Shown: positions 46,448-57,903, numbered from the stretch's first letter. The stretch is 64,000 nucleotides of DNA from Phaeobacter porticola (GCF_001888185.1 NZ_CP016364.1:1860001-1924000), one strand, 5' to 3'. Made by a program: numbers and translations. The notes: generated from the letters alone by a model not told the origin.

Positions 46448-46918
46448 ATGATTGATCGCAGAACGGCTTTGGCCTTTATTCTTGCCCCTCTGGCCCTTGC
46501 GGCCTGCGGCGATGCACCCGCCGCAACAAAGCGCGCCGCCGAACCGCCGCTCTATCCCAATGAGACCCCCGAACTGCGGCGTAAGATCAATTTCTGGGCG
46601 GATCATTATGAGGTGCCGCGCCCGCTGGTCCATCGCCTCGCAATCCGCGAGAGCACCCATCGGCCCTGGGCCATTAACCGGCCCTATTACGGGTTGTTGC
46701 AGATCCTGCCCGCCACCGCCCGCTCCATGGGGTTTCGTGGCAAGAACAAGGATCTTTTGGATGCGGATACCAACCTGAAATACGCGGTGAAGTACCTGCG
46801 CGGTGCCTGGCTCCTCTCCGATGGCAGCTATGATCAGGCGGTAAAGCACTATTCGCGCGGCTACTATTATGCTGCCAAACGCCGGGGCATGTTGCGTGAA
46901 ACCGGGCTGCGCCCCTAA
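46448..46918 (+). CDS. Lytic transglycosylase-like lipoprotein
   Basis: 156 residues. The N-terminus carries a lipobox LALAAC with C20 as the lipidation site, so the protein is anchored to a membrane. A short SLT domain follows, with the catalytic glutamate in LAIRESTHRPWAI (E68), then YYGLLQILPATARSMGF and LKYAVKYLRGAW. It cleaves peptidoglycan glycan strands. It lies 149 bp upstream of the phosphodiesterase gene. Confidence 0.88.
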   Translation: MIDRRTALAFILAPLALAACGDAPAATKRAAEPPLYPNETPELRRKINFWADHYEVPRPLVHRLAIRESTHRPWAINRPYYGLLQILPATARSMGFRGKNKDLLDADTNLKYAVKYLRGAWLLSDGSYDQAVKHYSRGYYYAAKRRGMLRETGLRP

Positions 46919-47067
46919 GGCGACGCTCACAACCACCTGACAGAAAACATATTCTTAAGAATGCGCGACAGGCTGCCGCCAAACCTGTTAGCGCAAAACT
47001 GTCACATGACGATGCGCATTTTTCTGCTAGCATGGATGTCTATTACAAAAAGACGTCGGAGTGAAAA

Positions 47068-49026
47068 ATGCCTATCCAACTTGATCGCCGGTCCTTTCTG
47101 GCTGGCAGCGCCGGGCTTATCGCTCTGCATCCGTTTTCTGTTCAGGCGGCCTCCAACCAGGTGCATCTACGCCTGATGGAGACAACTGATCTGCATGTGC
47201 ATGTGTTTCCCTATGACTATTATGCCGACAAACCGCGCGACACGGTCGGGCTTGCGCGTACGGCCTCGCTGATCGGCGATATTCGCGCCGAAGCCACCAA
47301 TTCCGTACTGCTGGACAATGGCGATTTTCTACAGGGCAATCCGATGGGCGACTATATCGCCTATGAGCGCGGCATGAAGGAAGGTGACACCCATCCGGTC
47401 ATTCAGGCAATGAATGCCGTGGGGTTTGATGGCTCAACGCTGGGCAATCATGAGTTCAACTACGGGCTGGATTTCCTGATGAAATCCCTCGCCGGGGCCG
47501 ATTTCCCGGTGGTCTGCGCCAATGTCGCCAAATCCACCGGCGCCGGTCCGCGTGACGACACAACCCTGCTGCCCCCCTATGTGATTATGGAACGTCAGCT
47601 GACTGATGGCGCGGGCAACACCCATCCAATCAAGATTGGCCTTATTGGTTTTGTGCCCCCGCAGGTGATGAACTGGGACCGCCGCCATCTGGAGGGCAAC
47701 GTTCAGGCGCGCGACATTCTGGAAACCGCCCGCGCCTATGTGCCAGAGATGAAGGAAAAAGGGGCCGATATCATTATCGCGCTCTCACATTCCGGCATTG
47801 GCAGCGCGCAGGAAGCTGATGGCATGGAGAACGCCTCGGTCCCGCTGGCGGCGGTTGAGGGCATTGATGCGATCATGACCGGCCATTCGCATCTGGTCTT
47901 CCCCTCCTCCACCTATGCGGATTTTGCCGGGGTCGATGTCGACAAGGGCACCATCCACGGCACCCCTGCCACCATGGGCGGGTTCTGGGGCAGCCATATG
48001 GGTCTGATTGATCTGATGCTGGAACGCGATGGCGCTGGCTGGCGCGTCGTCGGCCATGCGTCAGAAGCGCGGCCAATTTCTCGGCGCGAAGAGGACCGCT
48101 CGATCACCGCCCTGGTCGACAGCGCCCCAGCAGTGCTGGCGGCCGCGCAGAAAGAGCATGATGAGACGCTGCAATATGTGCGCCGCGCCGTGGGCAAGAC
48201 CGACGCACCCCTGCACAGCTATTTTGCACTGGTTGCCGATGATCCATCGGTGCAGATCGTGTCGATTGCGCAGACTTGGTATATCGAACAGATGCTGAAA
48301 GGTACTGAACACGAGGGGCTGCCGATCCTCTCTGCAGCGGCCCCGTTCAAGGCTGGCGGTCGCGGTGGTGCGGAGTATTACACCGATGTGCCCAAGGGCG
48401 ATGTGGCGATCAAAAATGTCGCGGATCTCTACCTCTATCCCAACACCGCCCGTGCGGTGCGGGTGACCGGTGCGCAGGTCAAGGACTGGCTGGAACGCTC
48501 TGCCGGTATGTTCAACCAGATCACCCCCGGTGAGACGGATCAGGTGCTGCTGAACCCGGCCTTCCCCAGCTACAACTTTGACGTGATCGACGGGGTGACC
48601 TATCAGATCGACCTGTCGCAACCCTCCAAGTTCGGGGCTAAGGGCGCGTTGGAAAATCCCGACGCCAGCCGCATTGTGAGTCTGGAGTTCAACGGCGCGC
48701 CGATTGACCCCGCGCAGGAGTTCATTATCGCCACCAACAATTACCGCGCAGGCGGCGGTGGCGCCTTCCCCGGCGCGATGGGTGATACGGTTGTCTTTGA
48801 GGGGCCAGACACCAACCGCGATGTCATCGTGCGCTATATCGTTGAGAAAGGCACTATCAGCCCACGTGCGGATGCCAATTGGCGCTTTGCGCCGCTTGCG
48901 GACACATCGGTGCTGTTTGACACCGGTCCAAAGGCGGCCGCCTATGTCGACAGCGTCGAGAGTATTGCAATTGAACCTGCGGGTGAAGGCCCGGATGGTT
49001 TTGCACGCTATAGAATCTCGCTGTGA
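47068..49026 (+). CDS. cpdB: 2',3'-cyclic-nucleotide 2'-phosphodiesterase/3'-nucleotidase
   Basis: 652 residues. A possible Tat signal, [10 protein letters not shown], opens the protein. The metallophosphatase domain has [13 protein letters not shown], a LSHSGIG segment and GHSH, the metal-ligand motifs of the 5'-nucleotidase/CpdB family. The C-terminal nucleotidase domain includes [12 protein letters not shown]. It salvages nucleotides in the periplasm. Length and motif order match CpdB. Confidence 0.9.
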   Translation: MPIQLDRRSFLAGSAGLIALHPFSVQAASNQVHLRLMETTDLHVHVFPYDYYADKPRDTVGLARTASLIGDIRAEATNSVLLDNGDFLQGNPMGDYIAYERGMKEGDTHPVIQAMNAVGFDGSTLGNHEFNYGLDFLMKSLAGADFPVVCANVAKSTGAGPRDDTTLLPPYVIMERQLTDGAGNTHPIKIGLIGFVPPQVMNWDRRHLEGNVQARDILETARAYVPEMKEKGADIIIALSHSGIGSAQEADGMENASVPLAAVEGIDAIMTGHSHLVFPSSTYADFAGVDVDKGTIHGTPATMGGFWGSHMGLIDLMLERDGAGWRVVGHASEARPISRREEDRSITALVDSAPAVLAAAQKEHDETLQYVRRAVGKTDAPLHSYFALVADDPSVQIVSIAQTWYIEQMLKGTEHEGLPILSAAAPFKAGGRGGAEYYTDVPKGDVAIKNVADLYLYPNTARAVRVTGAQVKDWLERSAGMFNQITPGETDQVLLNPAFPSYNFDVIDGVTYQIDLSQPSKFGAKGALENPDASRIVSLEFNGAPIDPAQEFIIATNNYRAGGGGAFPGAMGDTVVFEGPDTNRDVIVRYIVEKGTISPRADANWRFAPLADTSVLFDTGPKAAAYVDSVESIAIEPAGEGPDGFARYRISL

Positions 49027-49066
49027 ACAGACTGTTTCCGATTTGCGAAAAATGAAATGATTCTCG

Positions 49067-49092
49067 CCGCCCGGCCAAACGTGGTCGGGCGG
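49067..49092 (+). terminator. Hairpin after cpdB
   Basis: CCGCCCGGCC (49067-49076) pairs with GGTCGGGCGG (49083-49092), a 10-bp stem with one G-U pair. No T tract follows. Confidence 0.5.
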
Positions 49093-49324
49093 CAGATCTA
49101 GGCGTACACGCCCCGCTTGCACACTATTTGTTGAGGCGCGCCCTAAAGGTTAATTTTTACAAATTTCGAGCAAAATTACGCTGTCCTTACTCCTTTTTAG
49201 GCATTTGTTTGCCAAATTTCTGCCCCCTTCTTGCGACAGAGTTTTCCGGCATGCCATGTGTCGGACAACGCTGAACACCAGCAGTCCGCGTCAAGACGGT
49301 TGATACGCAAGAGGAGCAGTTACG

Positions 49325-50593
49325 ATGCCAAACGGCAGTTTCAATGACTTTCGCAATGCGCTTCTGGCGTTTGAATCCGGCTGGGACCGGGACCGCTATG
49401 ATGCGGGGCAGATCAGCGATGCGCAGCTGACGCAATGGGCAGGTGCGCCGGTTGGCAGTTTCTATCCGGGTCTGAGCAGCTGGGGCCAGCTGAACGCCAC
49501 CGATTGGCGCGATATGGCGTATCATTCGACCAACTCGCTGGGGTTTGTCGGCTATCAATTCGGCGAAGCGCTGCTGATTGATCTGGGTTATTATCAGGAC
49601 GATGTTTTCTACCTAGGCGGTGATACGATCAATCGCTGGGATGGCACCTGGACCGGTAAGAACGGCGTCAACAGCCTGGATGACTTCAAAACGCACGCCG
49701 CACAAGACACCGCCATCAACGAGGCGTTTGGCTATAACTTCGAGATGCTGGAGTATTACCTTGGCCGACAAGGCCGCAGCATCAGTGACTATATCGACCA
49801 GTCTGTCTCATACCGTGATGTCAACGGCGCGATGGTTGATGTCACGCTGTCTTTGACCGGACTGATGGCCGCGGCCCATCTGCGTGGCGCATCTGGGCTC
49901 GCTACACTGTTGCTGAGCGATACGGCCTCCACCGATGAATACGGCACTTCAATCCTGAAATACGTGAAGGATTTCGGCGGCTACGACAGCCCCACAACCG
50001 AGGCGCTGATCGCTTTCTGGCAAGATCGCAAAGCAGGCGGCAATGCCCCGCTTGATATCGGCGCTCCTGAAATTGGTGAAACGCTGCTCGGCACGGTCAG
50101 CCGAGATGTCCTGGACGGCAGCAATGCCGATGATCTGCTGTCAGGGCGTGGTGGCAATGACCGGCTTGTCGGACGCGCAGGTGATGATGATCTGCGCGGC
50201 GGCAGTGGGCGTGACCGCCTGATCGGTCAGAACGGCGATGATGTGCTAAATGGCTCGCACGGGGCTGACACCATTCGCGCTGGTGCCGGCAATGACACGC
50301 TGATCGGTGGCAACGGCAACGACAAACTGTTTGGCCAGCAGGGCAATGACTTGTTGATCGGCGGCGCGGGTGCCGACAGCTTTGCCTTTGGCAGCAACCA
50401 TGGCCGTGGCCGCATCCGCGACTTTGAACTGGGCATAGACAAGATCGACATCCTCAACGGTGCGCAAAACATCAACCAGATCGATTTTTCCGCAAAGGGT
50501 AACCATGTGGTCATGTCCTTCGACAATGTTGTCGTGACGATTGAGAATGTCTCAGTTTCTGAGCTGTCCAGCTCTGATAATTTCTTGTTCTAA
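49325..50593 (+). CDS. RTX calcium-binding secreted protein with lysozyme-like N-terminus
   Basis: 422 residues. The N-terminal about 230 residues resemble lysozyme/transglycosylase-like domains of some RTX proteins: AFESGWDRDRY (possible catalytic Glu), GYQFGEALLIDLGYY and WTGKNGVNSLDDF. Residues about 255-350 contain RTX GGxGxDxL nonapeptides (GGNDRLVGRAGDDDLRGG and others), which bind calcium outside the cell. The tail ends SSSDNFLF, acidic plus hydrophobic like type I secretion signals. No Sec signal. Role as a secreted peptidoglycan hydrolase is inference. The ATG has AGAGGAGC upstream. Confidence 0.78.
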   Translation: MPNGSFNDFRNALLAFESGWDRDRYDAGQISDAQLTQWAGAPVGSFYPGLSSWGQLNATDWRDMAYHSTNSLGFVGYQFGEALLIDLGYYQDDVFYLGGDTINRWDGTWTGKNGVNSLDDFKTHAAQDTAINEAFGYNFEMLEYYLGRQGRSISDYIDQSVSYRDVNGAMVDVTLSLTGLMAAAHLRGASGLATLLLSDTASTDEYGTSILKYVKDFGGYDSPTTEALIAFWQDRKAGGNAPLDIGAPEIGETLLGTVSRDVLDGSNADDLLSGRGGNDRLVGRAGDDDLRGGSGRDRLIGQNGDDVLNGSHGADTIRAGAGNDTLIGGNGNDKLFGQQGNDLLIGGAGADSFAFGSNHGRGRIRDFELGIDKIDILNGAQNINQIDFSAKGNHVVMSFDNVVVTIENVSVSELSSSDNFLF

Positions 50594-50644
50594 GCCTTGA
50601 GCTACCCGACGATCATTCGGGATCACACGTCAGATAGGCACCAG

Positions 50645-50671
50645 CCGCCCGGGGGAACCTAGGGCGGTTTT
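50645..50671 (+). terminator. Terminator of the RTX gene
   Basis: CCGCCC (50645-50650) pairs with GGGCGG (50662-50667), then TTTT. It is 52 bp after the stop. Confidence 0.75.
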
Positions 50672-50708
50672 CTCTTGTCCAACCGTGACTAAACACACCC
50701 ACAATACA

Positions 50709-50736
50709 GAAAGGCCGCCCCAAGGGACGGCCTTTT
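50709..50736. terminator. Terminator facing tig
   Basis: AAGGCCG (50711-50717) pairs with CGGCCTT (50728-50734) around CCCCAAGGGA. The stem is flanked by short T runs on both strands, so it can end tig and any read-through from the left. Confidence 0.8.
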
Positions 50737-50781
50737 CAAATCAAATCCTTAAACCTGCGCAGGGCGCAGATCTAGGCGTGA

Positions 50782-52113
50782 TTACTCGTCTTCCAGAGCT
50801 TCAACTGCAGTTTGCAAATCGTCCTTGGAGACTTCTTTTTCAGTCACTTTTGCCTGTTCAGCAATGAAATCGATGACTTTGTCTTCGAAAATCGGCGCAC
50901 GCAGCTGCTGCTGCATCTGAGCATTCTGCTGAATGAACTCAAAGAACTGGCGTTCCTGACCCGGGTACTGACGTGCCTGTTGCATGATGGCCTGGGTCAT
51001 TTCCGCGTCGGTCACTTCGACTTCGGCTTTCTGGCCCAGTTCTGCCAGCAGGAGGCCAAGGCGCACGCGGCGCTCGGCCAGCTTGTTGTGCTCGTCAGTG
51101 GCTTCGATCTCATCGTGATCATGGCCCTGAACCTCTGGGTTCTCCTCGTGCCACAGCTGATGTGCAATCTGCTTGGATTCTGCTTCGACCAGCGAGGGCG
51201 GCAGGTCGAAGGAAACCAGATCGTCCAGCTTGTCCAACAGGCCACGCTTCATCACGGCACGGGCGGCACCGGCGTATTCTGCTTCCAGGCGCTCAGAAAT
51301 CTGCTCTTTCAGACCTGCGAGGTCTTCGGCGCCGAATTTCTTGGCCAGTTCATCATTGATCTCTGCCGCTTTGGGGGCTTTCACCTCTTTCACGGTGCAG
51401 GAGAACACGGCTTCCTTACCGGCCAGGTGCTCGGCCTGGTACTCTTCGGGGAAGGTGACGGTGACGTCTTTTTCTTCGCCCGTTTTGGTGCCGACCAGCT
51501 GCTCTTCGAAGCCCGGAATAAAGGAGTTGGAGCCCAGTGTCAGCGGGTAGTCGTCGCCTGCGCCGCCTTCAAAGGCTTCGCCGTCAACCTTGCCAACAAA
51601 GTCAATGACAACCTGGTCACCGTCTTCGGCCGCAGCGCCGTCTTCACGGGCTTCAAATTCCTGCGCAGTCTCGGCCAGATTGGCCAGCGCTTCGTCGACG
51701 GCTTCGTCTTCGGCTTTAACGATCAACTTTTCCAGCTCAACACCGGAAAGATCAACGTCTGGAATCTCGGGCAGCGCCTCGTAGGACATCTCGACATTGA
51801 CGTCGTCGCCCTCTTTCCAGTCTTCGTTGGTCATTTTGACATCGGGCTGCATGGCCGGACGGTCACCGCTGTCTTCGAAGTGCTTGTTCATCGCACCGTC
51901 GATGGTTTCCTGCATAGCTTCGCCAATCAGACGCTGGCCGAACTGCTTTTTCAGCATCGCCATAGGAACCTTGCCTTTGCGGAACCCTTTCATCTCGACT
52001 TCGGGCTGCGCCTCGACCAGTTTTTCGTTGACCTTCGCGTCCAGTTCGGCGGCGGTAACGGTGATCGCGTAGCCGCGTTTCAGACCTTCGTTCAGCGTCT
52101 CGGTGACCTGCAT
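50782..52113 (-). CDS. tig: Trigger factor
   Basis: 443 residues. N-terminal ribosome-binding domain with [11 protein letters not shown], central FKBP-type PPIase domain (about 150-240, with [19 protein letters not shown]) and a helical C-terminal chaperone domain. It folds nascent chains at the exit tunnel. The ATG at 52113 gives the canonical [13 protein letters not shown] start; upstream in-frame ATGs have no family support. Confidence 0.96.
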   Translation of the reverse strand: MQVTETLNEGLKRGYAITVTAAELDAKVNEKLVEAQPEVEMKGFRKGKVPMAMLKKQFGQRLIGEAMQETIDGAMNKHFEDSGDRPAMQPDVKMTNEDWKEGDDVNVEMSYEALPEIPDVDLSGVELEKLIVKAEDEAVDEALANLAETAQEFEAREDGAAAEDGDQVVIDFVGKVDGEAFEGGAGDDYPLTLGSNSFIPGFEEQLVGTKTGEEKDVTVTFPEEYQAEHLAGKEAVFSCTVKEVKAPKAAEINDELAKKFGAEDLAGLKEQISERLEAEYAGAARAVMKRGLLDKLDDLVSFDLPPSLVEAESKQIAHQLWHEENPEVQGHDHDEIEATDEHNKLAERRVRLGLLLAELGQKAEVEVTDAEMTQAIMQQARQYPGQERQFFEFIQQNAQMQQQLRAPIFEDKVIDFIAEQAKVTEKEVSKDDLQTAVEALEDE

Positions 52114-52263
52114 CATATTCCCCATAGAGATTCGGGGCGCGCGCGCAGGCGCTCCCCCAGACAATTTGACGCCTTCTATTTGCACATGACCGGCGGCGCA
52201 AGGGGGATTGCCATCACAGGCGCTCTGACAGGCAGTGTTGACGCGATTTTTGGCTCAAAAAAC

Positions 52264-52292
52264 GTCAAAACACGCCCCGAAGGGCGTGTTTC
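52264..52292 (-). terminator. Terminator of the porin gene
   Basis: AAACACGCCC (52268-52277) pairs perfectly with GGGCGTGTTT (52282-52291) around a CGAA loop. On the minus strand TTTTGACG follows. Confidence 0.85.
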
Positions 52293-52342
52293 AATTCGCG
52301 TGATCGTGGGGTGATACCCAGACGGGTCGCCCTCTCCTAGGA

Positions 52343-53461
52343 TCAGAACTTCCAGCGCGCGCCTGCCATGATGGAGGAGCTGTCCTGATAGCTTGTCGCG
52401 CTGGTATCCGAATAGGAGTAGTCGCGATAAGCCACATAGGTTTCCAGGTTCAGATTGTCGAAGTTCTGAACGGCGGCAACACCCCAGGATTCTGCGTTGT
52501 CGCCGCTGGTGACCATGTCAGAGCCATCGTAATAGTCGACGGCAAAGGAGGTCGCGCCAACCGACAGGAAGTTCGTGGTATATCCCAGCTTAGCAAAACC
52601 ATAGTCGCCGCCCGTGTCACGGTCTCCTGCGGCAACTGCAAAGGACACGCCAGTTGGTTCGTGTAGTGCCGCAAAGGATGCAACGATATCGCGGGTCTTG
52701 GTGCCCGGCCCATTTTCATTCCACACCGCGCCCAATGCGCCATTAATGGTGAAATCGCCAAGGTCGTCGTTGGTATACCGCACCGCGATGTCATAGGCTT
52801 CGCGGTCAGAGTTGGACCGTAGGATTTCCTCGCCGTAGGACGCTGATACGGTAAAGCCGCTGAATTCAGGTGTGTCATAACGCACCCGGCCCAATCGGCC
52901 ACCGTCAAGGCTGCGGAAGGCCGAACCAATGCTGACGGACGAAAGCGTACCGGTCGAGCTACGGAACAGAAAACCGCCCGCAGAATCTGCGATAGCCGAG
53001 GTCTGGATCACGCCTGTGCCTGACAGGTCAGATTCCGCCAGCCCGTCAGAGGCCATAGACCCCTGACCAAAAGAGAACGTGCCATAGCGCGGCGTTGCAT
53101 ATTGAATATCAACTTTGCGGATCCGGGTCCGGTCCCAGCTGATATTCTGCGGACGACCGTTCTGGTCAACGCCATCGGAAGAACGCAGTCCAAAGGCGGT
53201 TTCGAAATTGAACCGCAGCGTGTTTTCACCAAAAGGCTGCTCCAGCCAGAACCCAATACGCGAATTGGAATTGGCGTTATCGACCAACGCGCTGAAATCG
53301 TCGGCTCCGTCGTCAAACGACTGGAAGGACGGGTTGAACTGACCATAGTAGCGGAAAGTCCCGCCCGAGCTGTTCTCATATGTTGGGCCAGCAAATGCCG
53401 GCGCACCCAGGGCGGCGACAAGGGCTGTCACCCCGACTTGAGAGGCGAGTTTGGTGTTCAT
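52343..53461 (-). CDS. Outer-membrane porin
   Basis: 372 residues. A Sec signal (MNTKLASQVGVTALVAALGAPAFA) precedes a beta-rich sequence of porin type, with GGTFRYYGQFNPSFQSFDDG at the start of the barrel and a C-terminal aromatic residue (MAGARWKF) as expected for outer-membrane insertion. Alphaproteobacterial general porin family. The ATG at 53461 with AGGAGATG nearby is chosen; the 14-residue extension upstream is unlikely. Confidence 0.9.
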   Translation of the reverse strand: MNTKLASQVGVTALVAALGAPAFAGPTYENSSGGTFRYYGQFNPSFQSFDDGADDFSALVDNANSNSRIGFWLEQPFGENTLRFNFETAFGLRSSDGVDQNGRPQNISWDRTRIRKVDIQYATPRYGTFSFGQGSMASDGLAESDLSGTGVIQTSAIADSAGGFLFRSSTGTLSSVSIGSAFRSLDGGRLGRVRYDTPEFSGFTVSASYGEEILRSNSDREAYDIAVRYTNDDLGDFTINGALGAVWNENGPGTKTRDIVASFAALHEPTGVSFAVAAGDRDTGGDYGFAKLGYTTNFLSVGATSFAVDYYDGSDMVTSGDNAESWGVAAVQNFDNLNLETYVAYRDYSYSDTSATSYQDSSSIMAGARWKF

Positions 53462-53902
53462 GAGGAGATGCTCCAATATTGTTCGGGCAGGCTCCCTCTC
53501 CATCCCTGAGGGGCCAACCTTAATCAGGCGCTATCACGCGGATTTTCGGTGCTCTACTCTTGAAATATGCCGTGTTGCTTCCCTTGCCAGCCAGATAGCG
53601 GATTCTCGCCTTTTTGTGATCAGCTCGCACCATTCTCTTCGTGACTTACCGTTGTTCGACGGATGCTTAGCCTTGGCGCCAGTGCTGTGTTCGACCCGTC
53701 GCGCGATCAACAGTCGGCGCCATGTCATTCGACCGCCACCGGCACCGGCACCGGCACCGCAGGCCGCCCTCTGCAAATGTATGGATAGTCCAATAATTTC
53801 CTGAAATATCACGATCTGTTTGCGGTCTATCAACAGAATTCCACAGTTTTTTAACGGCCTGCCCCTAGTCGTCTAAGAGACGATAGAACGGGTACTACAA
53901 CT
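53462..53902. other. Region between porin and MCP genes
   Basis: About 440 bp between divergent genes. Short ORFs have no family match. It contains a hexamer run (CACCGG) x3 plus CACCGC at 53737-53760. Promoters for both genes are expected here. Confidence 0.5.
53737..53760. repeat. Hexamer microrepeat
   Basis: Four tandem 6-bp units, CACCGG three times then CACCGC. It can slip during replication, but no gene is tied to it. Confidence 0.55.
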
Positions 53903-56119
53903 ATGATTTTCAAAACATCCATCAAAACAGCTGTGTTTATGATCGTTTTCCTGGCCAGCGCCGTGATGTTCGCACTGATCGGCCTGTCGCGCTATACAGA
54001 CCAGTTGCGCACCGATATCGAGGCCGAGGTCACAGCCGTCGAAGGGTTTGCACTCACCTTAGACCAGATCAGCTCCGACTTTCAGATCGCGCGCATCACC
54101 GAGATGAATTTTCGCCTGAAGCCGAGCGATGAGATTATCGCCACTCAGGCCGAAACCATGGCACTGTTGGCAAGTCATCTGGAGACCGCCACAGCCCAGG
54201 CAGCAAACCTCGCGCGGATGGGCGAGATGTCTGAAAATCTCGCACTGCTTTCCGCGGCCATCAGCAGTTATGAGGCGGGATTTTCCGATGTCGCCGCGAG
54301 CCAGCAGCGTCTGGGCTTCGACGAGAAGACCGGCCTACAGGGCTCATTGCGCAGCTCCGTCCAAGGCGTTGAAAAAGCGTTGGAAGCCACCGCTGAGCCG
54401 GAAATGAAAGTTAAAATGCTGATGATGCGGCGACATGAGAAAGATTTCATTATGCGCCATGCTCCCAAATACATAGAACGGCTGAATGCCCGCGTTGATG
54501 AATTCCGTGACTTTCCCGGCAGCTACTACAAAAACATCTCGCAACGTGCCCGTATCGGCAGCCTCCTGACCGCCTATCAGAATTCTTTCAACGCCTACGC
54601 CGCAGAAAGAACGGTCATTGATGGACACTACGACGCGCTGGATGCGATCGAAGCGTCAACACAGCCGCTGCTGACGACCATCGGCAATCAGATTTCAGCA
54701 CAGCTCAACACCATTCACACCAGTGCCGCAGGGGCGATTGCCACGGCCAATTCCAACGCCCTGAAAGCGGGATTTGGCGGGCTTGGCGTCTTTATCGTCG
54801 TCGCGTTTGCCCTGGCAATTGGCATTTCGCGGCCGCTGTCACGTGTCAATCTGGTGCTGCAAAAGATCATGGCAGGCGATTTTTCCTCTCCTGCCCCGCA
54901 GACCCGCATAAAGGAAATCTCGACCATCTCAGCCGCAGTAGAAGAATTGCGCGCAGACAATCAGGTCAAAGACACATTGACCCGTGAAATCTCTGAGGTG
55001 ATCAGCGCCTGTGCGGCCGGAGATTTTTCCAAGCGTCTGCACGTTGAGGGCGTCAGCGGCTCCTTCGCCGATCTCGGCCGGGGCGTGAATGCCATTGGTG
55101 ATGCTGCCGAATCCGGCCTTGGCGACATTCGTCAAGTGCTTGCTACGCTGGCTGAAGGCGACCTGTCGCAGCGGATGCCGGCCGGGCAACAAGGTATTTT
55201 CAAGGAAATTGCCGCGGCGGTCGACAATCTTAGCGACAATTTGACTGGCATGGTGCGCCAGCTGTCCCACAGTAGCGAGGTCCTGAATTCCACCGCCGCA
55301 GAAATCGCGGCCGCCGCCGAGGACGCCTCACGCCGGGGCGAGAACTCTGCCGCCTCACTCGAGGAAACGGCCGCTGCGCTTCAAACTCTTGACGATACCG
55401 TGCGCGGCACCGCAGAAGGCTCGCGGCAGGCCAATGACATCGTCCGCGATGCCTTTACCCAAGTCCAAACGACCAGTGAATTGGCCCGCCAAACCATTGC
55501 CGCCATGCAGCGGATTAAGGATTCGTCCGGCGCTATCGCCAAGATCACCGACCTAATCGAGGATCTCGCCTTTCAGACCAATCTGTTGGCCCTGAACGCC
55601 GGTGTCGAGGCCGCCCGCGCAGGCGAAGCCGGCCGTGGCTTTGCGGTGGTGGCCTCAGAGGTGCGCGGTTTGGCGCAGCGGTCAGCCGATGCGGTGCAGG
55701 AAATCAACGGGCTGATCGAAGTCAGCACAACCGAGGTGGCACAGGGGGTCACTCTGGTCGACCAGACCGGCACGGCCCTCACGTCGATCCAGAGTTCGGT
55801 CGAATCCGTTGTCGGCAAAGTTGAGCAGATTGCCTCGACCACGGTGGCACAATCCAACGGGCTGTCAGAGGTCAATACAGCCGTGGTCAGCCTGGATCAG
55901 AATGCCCAGAAGAATTCTGCAATGCTGGAACAGACCGCCGCCGCCGGGCAGATGTTACGCGATGAGGCTCAGACACTTGTGCAGGCTGTATCCGGCTTTA
56001 CCTTTGATCCATCTGCCGCTGCAACGGATACATGGGCAGAGGCGGGTTCGTCTCCCGCCGATGATTGGGATGACGTAACCTGCGACACGTCACAGATATC
56101 ATACGCACAATCGGCCTAA
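53903..56119 (+). CDS. Methyl-accepting chemotaxis protein with HBM-type sensor
   Basis: 738 residues. A signal-anchor helix (about 5-27), a periplasmic helical domain with [19 protein letters not shown] (the HBM-type motif RRHEKDF), a second membrane helix (about 285-310), two HAMP-like segments and the cytoplasmic signalling hairpin [39 protein letters not shown] are visible. HBM domains sense small carboxylates such as malate. The C-terminus lacks a CheR-binding NWETF pentapeptide. A hairpin follows. Confidence 0.93.
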   Translation: MIFKTSIKTAVFMIVFLASAVMFALIGLSRYTDQLRTDIEAEVTAVEGFALTLDQISSDFQIARITEMNFRLKPSDEIIATQAETMALLASHLETATAQAANLARMGEMSENLALLSAAISSYEAGFSDVAASQQRLGFDEKTGLQGSLRSSVQGVEKALEATAEPEMKVKMLMMRRHEKDFIMRHAPKYIERLNARVDEFRDFPGSYYKNISQRARIGSLLTAYQNSFNAYAAERTVIDGHYDALDAIEASTQPLLTTIGNQISAQLNTIHTSAAGAIATANSNALKAGFGGLGVFIVVAFALAIGISRPLSRVNLVLQKIMAGDFSSPAPQTRIKEISTISAAVEELRADNQVKDTLTREISEVISACAAGDFSKRLHVEGVSGSFADLGRGVNAIGDAAESGLGDIRQVLATLAEGDLSQRMPAGQQGIFKEIAAAVDNLSDNLTGMVRQLSHSSEVLNSTAAEIAAAAEDASRRGENSAASLEETAAALQTLDDTVRGTAEGSRQANDIVRDAFTQVQTTSELARQTIAAMQRIKDSSGAIAKITDLIEDLAFQTNLLALNAGVEAARAGEAGRGFAVVASEVRGLAQRSADAVQEINGLIEVSTTEVAQGVTLVDQTGTALTSIQSSVESVVGKVEQIASTTVAQSNGLSEVNTAVVSLDQNAQKNSAMLEQTAAAGQMLRDEAQTLVQAVSGFTFDPSAAATDTWAEAGSSPADDWDDVTCDTSQISYAQSA

Positions 56120-56130
56120 TCGCGACGACA

Positions 56131-56156
56131 CCGGCTGCGGCCTTCGCCGCAGTCGG
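56131..56156 (+). terminator. Hairpin after the MCP gene
   Basis: CCGGCTGCGGC pairs with GCCGCAGTCGG (one G-U), CTTC tetraloop. No T tract follows, so termination would be weak or factor-dependent. Confidence 0.55.
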
Positions 56157-56394
56157 CAATCAGGGGCGCACCCAAAAACCATATGCTATAGCGTGCCATC
56201 CAACGTAGCCGAATGGCAATACGCGCCCACATCGACGCCACAAGTCTCTGGACCAACGGCTGACGTCACACAGCCCCGGTGCACAGGGTGTGAATCGGCA
56301 TGCGAAATTGACCCACTTAGGTGGGTTATGAGCGAGTAAAATTGACCCACCTGTTTCGTTAACATCCGCGCTTCAAGTGCGGAGGAAAGAGCAG

Positions 56395-57903
56395 GTGTTA
56401 TTGATGGAAAGTGTATCGAAGATCCGTCTGTGGGTGCTGGTTGAAGGGCGCAGTATCCGGTCTGTTGCGCGGGCGACGGGATTATCGCGCAACACGATCA
56501 AGAAGTATTTGAAGGATGAGAGCCCGCCGAGCTACCAGCGCCAGGCTCCACCGGTTCGGCACAAACTGTGCAACGGGTTTGATCTCCGGCTTCAGGAACT
56601 GTTCGATCAGGACCAGAAGCGACCACGTCGGGAGCGGCGAACGGCCCAGAAGCTTTATGAGCAGCTCGTGGTGGAAGGCTACACCGGGTCCTATTCTCCA
56701 GTTCAGCGATTTGTCCGCGATCTGAAGCGGGCTGGCGCCGGTTCTGGCGATGCTTTTATCCCCCTGCATTTTGCTGCTGGTGACGCCCTTCAGTTTGACT
56801 GGAGCGAAGAACGGGTTGTCCTGGGCGGCGTTGAACAAAAGATCTAGGTTGCCCATTTCCGCCTGTGCCACAGCCGCAAGCCTTTGGTGATCGCCTATCC
56901 CGGCGAAGCCCAGGAGATGGTTCTGGATGCTTTTGTGCAGGCACTGTCTTTCTATGGCGGGGTTCCACGACGGGTGATCATTGATAACCCCAAGACCATG
57001 GTGACCTATGTGTCCCGCTCGAAGGACCGGATATTCCATCCCCGGTTCCTGGCTCTGATGAACCACTATGTGATGGAACCTGTTGCCTGCACGCCCGCAG
57101 CGGGTTGGGAGAAGGGGCAGGTCGAGAACCAGGTCCAGTTTTTGCGCGGCCGGTTGTTTGTGCCCAAGCCTGCCTTTGAAGATCTTGATGCGCTGAACAA
57201 CTGGTTGCGCCTGCGCTGTGAAGAACTGGCCAATCGTCCCCATCCCGAACAGCAGGATCGCACGATTGCCGAGGTGTTCGAAGACGAACGCGCCGAGCTG
57301 CGCCCCTTGGGTCGGCCTTTTGACGGCTATGTTGAGAAGACGGTTCGTGTCCGATCCACTTGCCTGGTTCAATATGCCAGCAACCGCTACAGCGTCCCGT
57401 CCCACTTTGCCGGTCAACATGTGTCGCTGCGCGCTTATGCGGGCCGGATTATGCTGGTGTCGGGCCAGGATATCATCGCCGAGCATAAGCGCCGCTTCAC
57501 CCGCAACGTCAGCTACTTTGAACCCTGGCACTATGTTCCTCTGCTGGATCGCAAGCCCGGCGCCCTACGCAATGGCGCACCCTTCGTGGACTGGCAACTG
57601 CCTGAGGCCATGCACCAGATCAGGGAACATTACATGGCAGACAAGGGCGGGGATCGGGAGTTCGTTGATCTGCTTCTGCTCGTCCAGGATCACGGGATCG
57701 AGGTTGTCGAGATGGCTTGTGAACTGGCCGTGGCACAAAACACCCTCCGCCTGCCCGCCATCATCAACCTGATTAACCAGTTGGTGGAGCCGGTCATCAC
57801 GCCGCTCAGCGAAGCCTATGCCTATCCGCAACTGACCCTGCGACCCGAGGCCGACTGCAAGCGCTATGAGATCCTGTGCTCGACTGAGGAGGTTGCCGCA
57901 TGA
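56395..57903 (+). pseudogene. istA: IstA transposase with an in-frame amber stop
   Basis: IS21 IstA of about 500 codons, with an N-terminal helix-turn-helix (SVARATGLSRNTIKKYL) and DDE-like acidic residues in QFDWSEE, VIIDNPKT and KGQVENQV. The reading frame is otherwise continuous, but a TAG at 56845-56847 lies between GGVEQKI and VAHFRLCHSRK, where relatives have a lysine or similar codon. A single base change from AAG or CAG would give it. Translation would stop at 150 residues, so the copy is likely inactive. The GTG at 56395 has GGAGGAAAG upstream. Confidence 0.9.

Noticed and set aside
53534-53833. Minus-strand ORF of 99 residues
   Set aside because: Contains the hexamer run translated as Gly/Ala repeats; no family match and likely chance.
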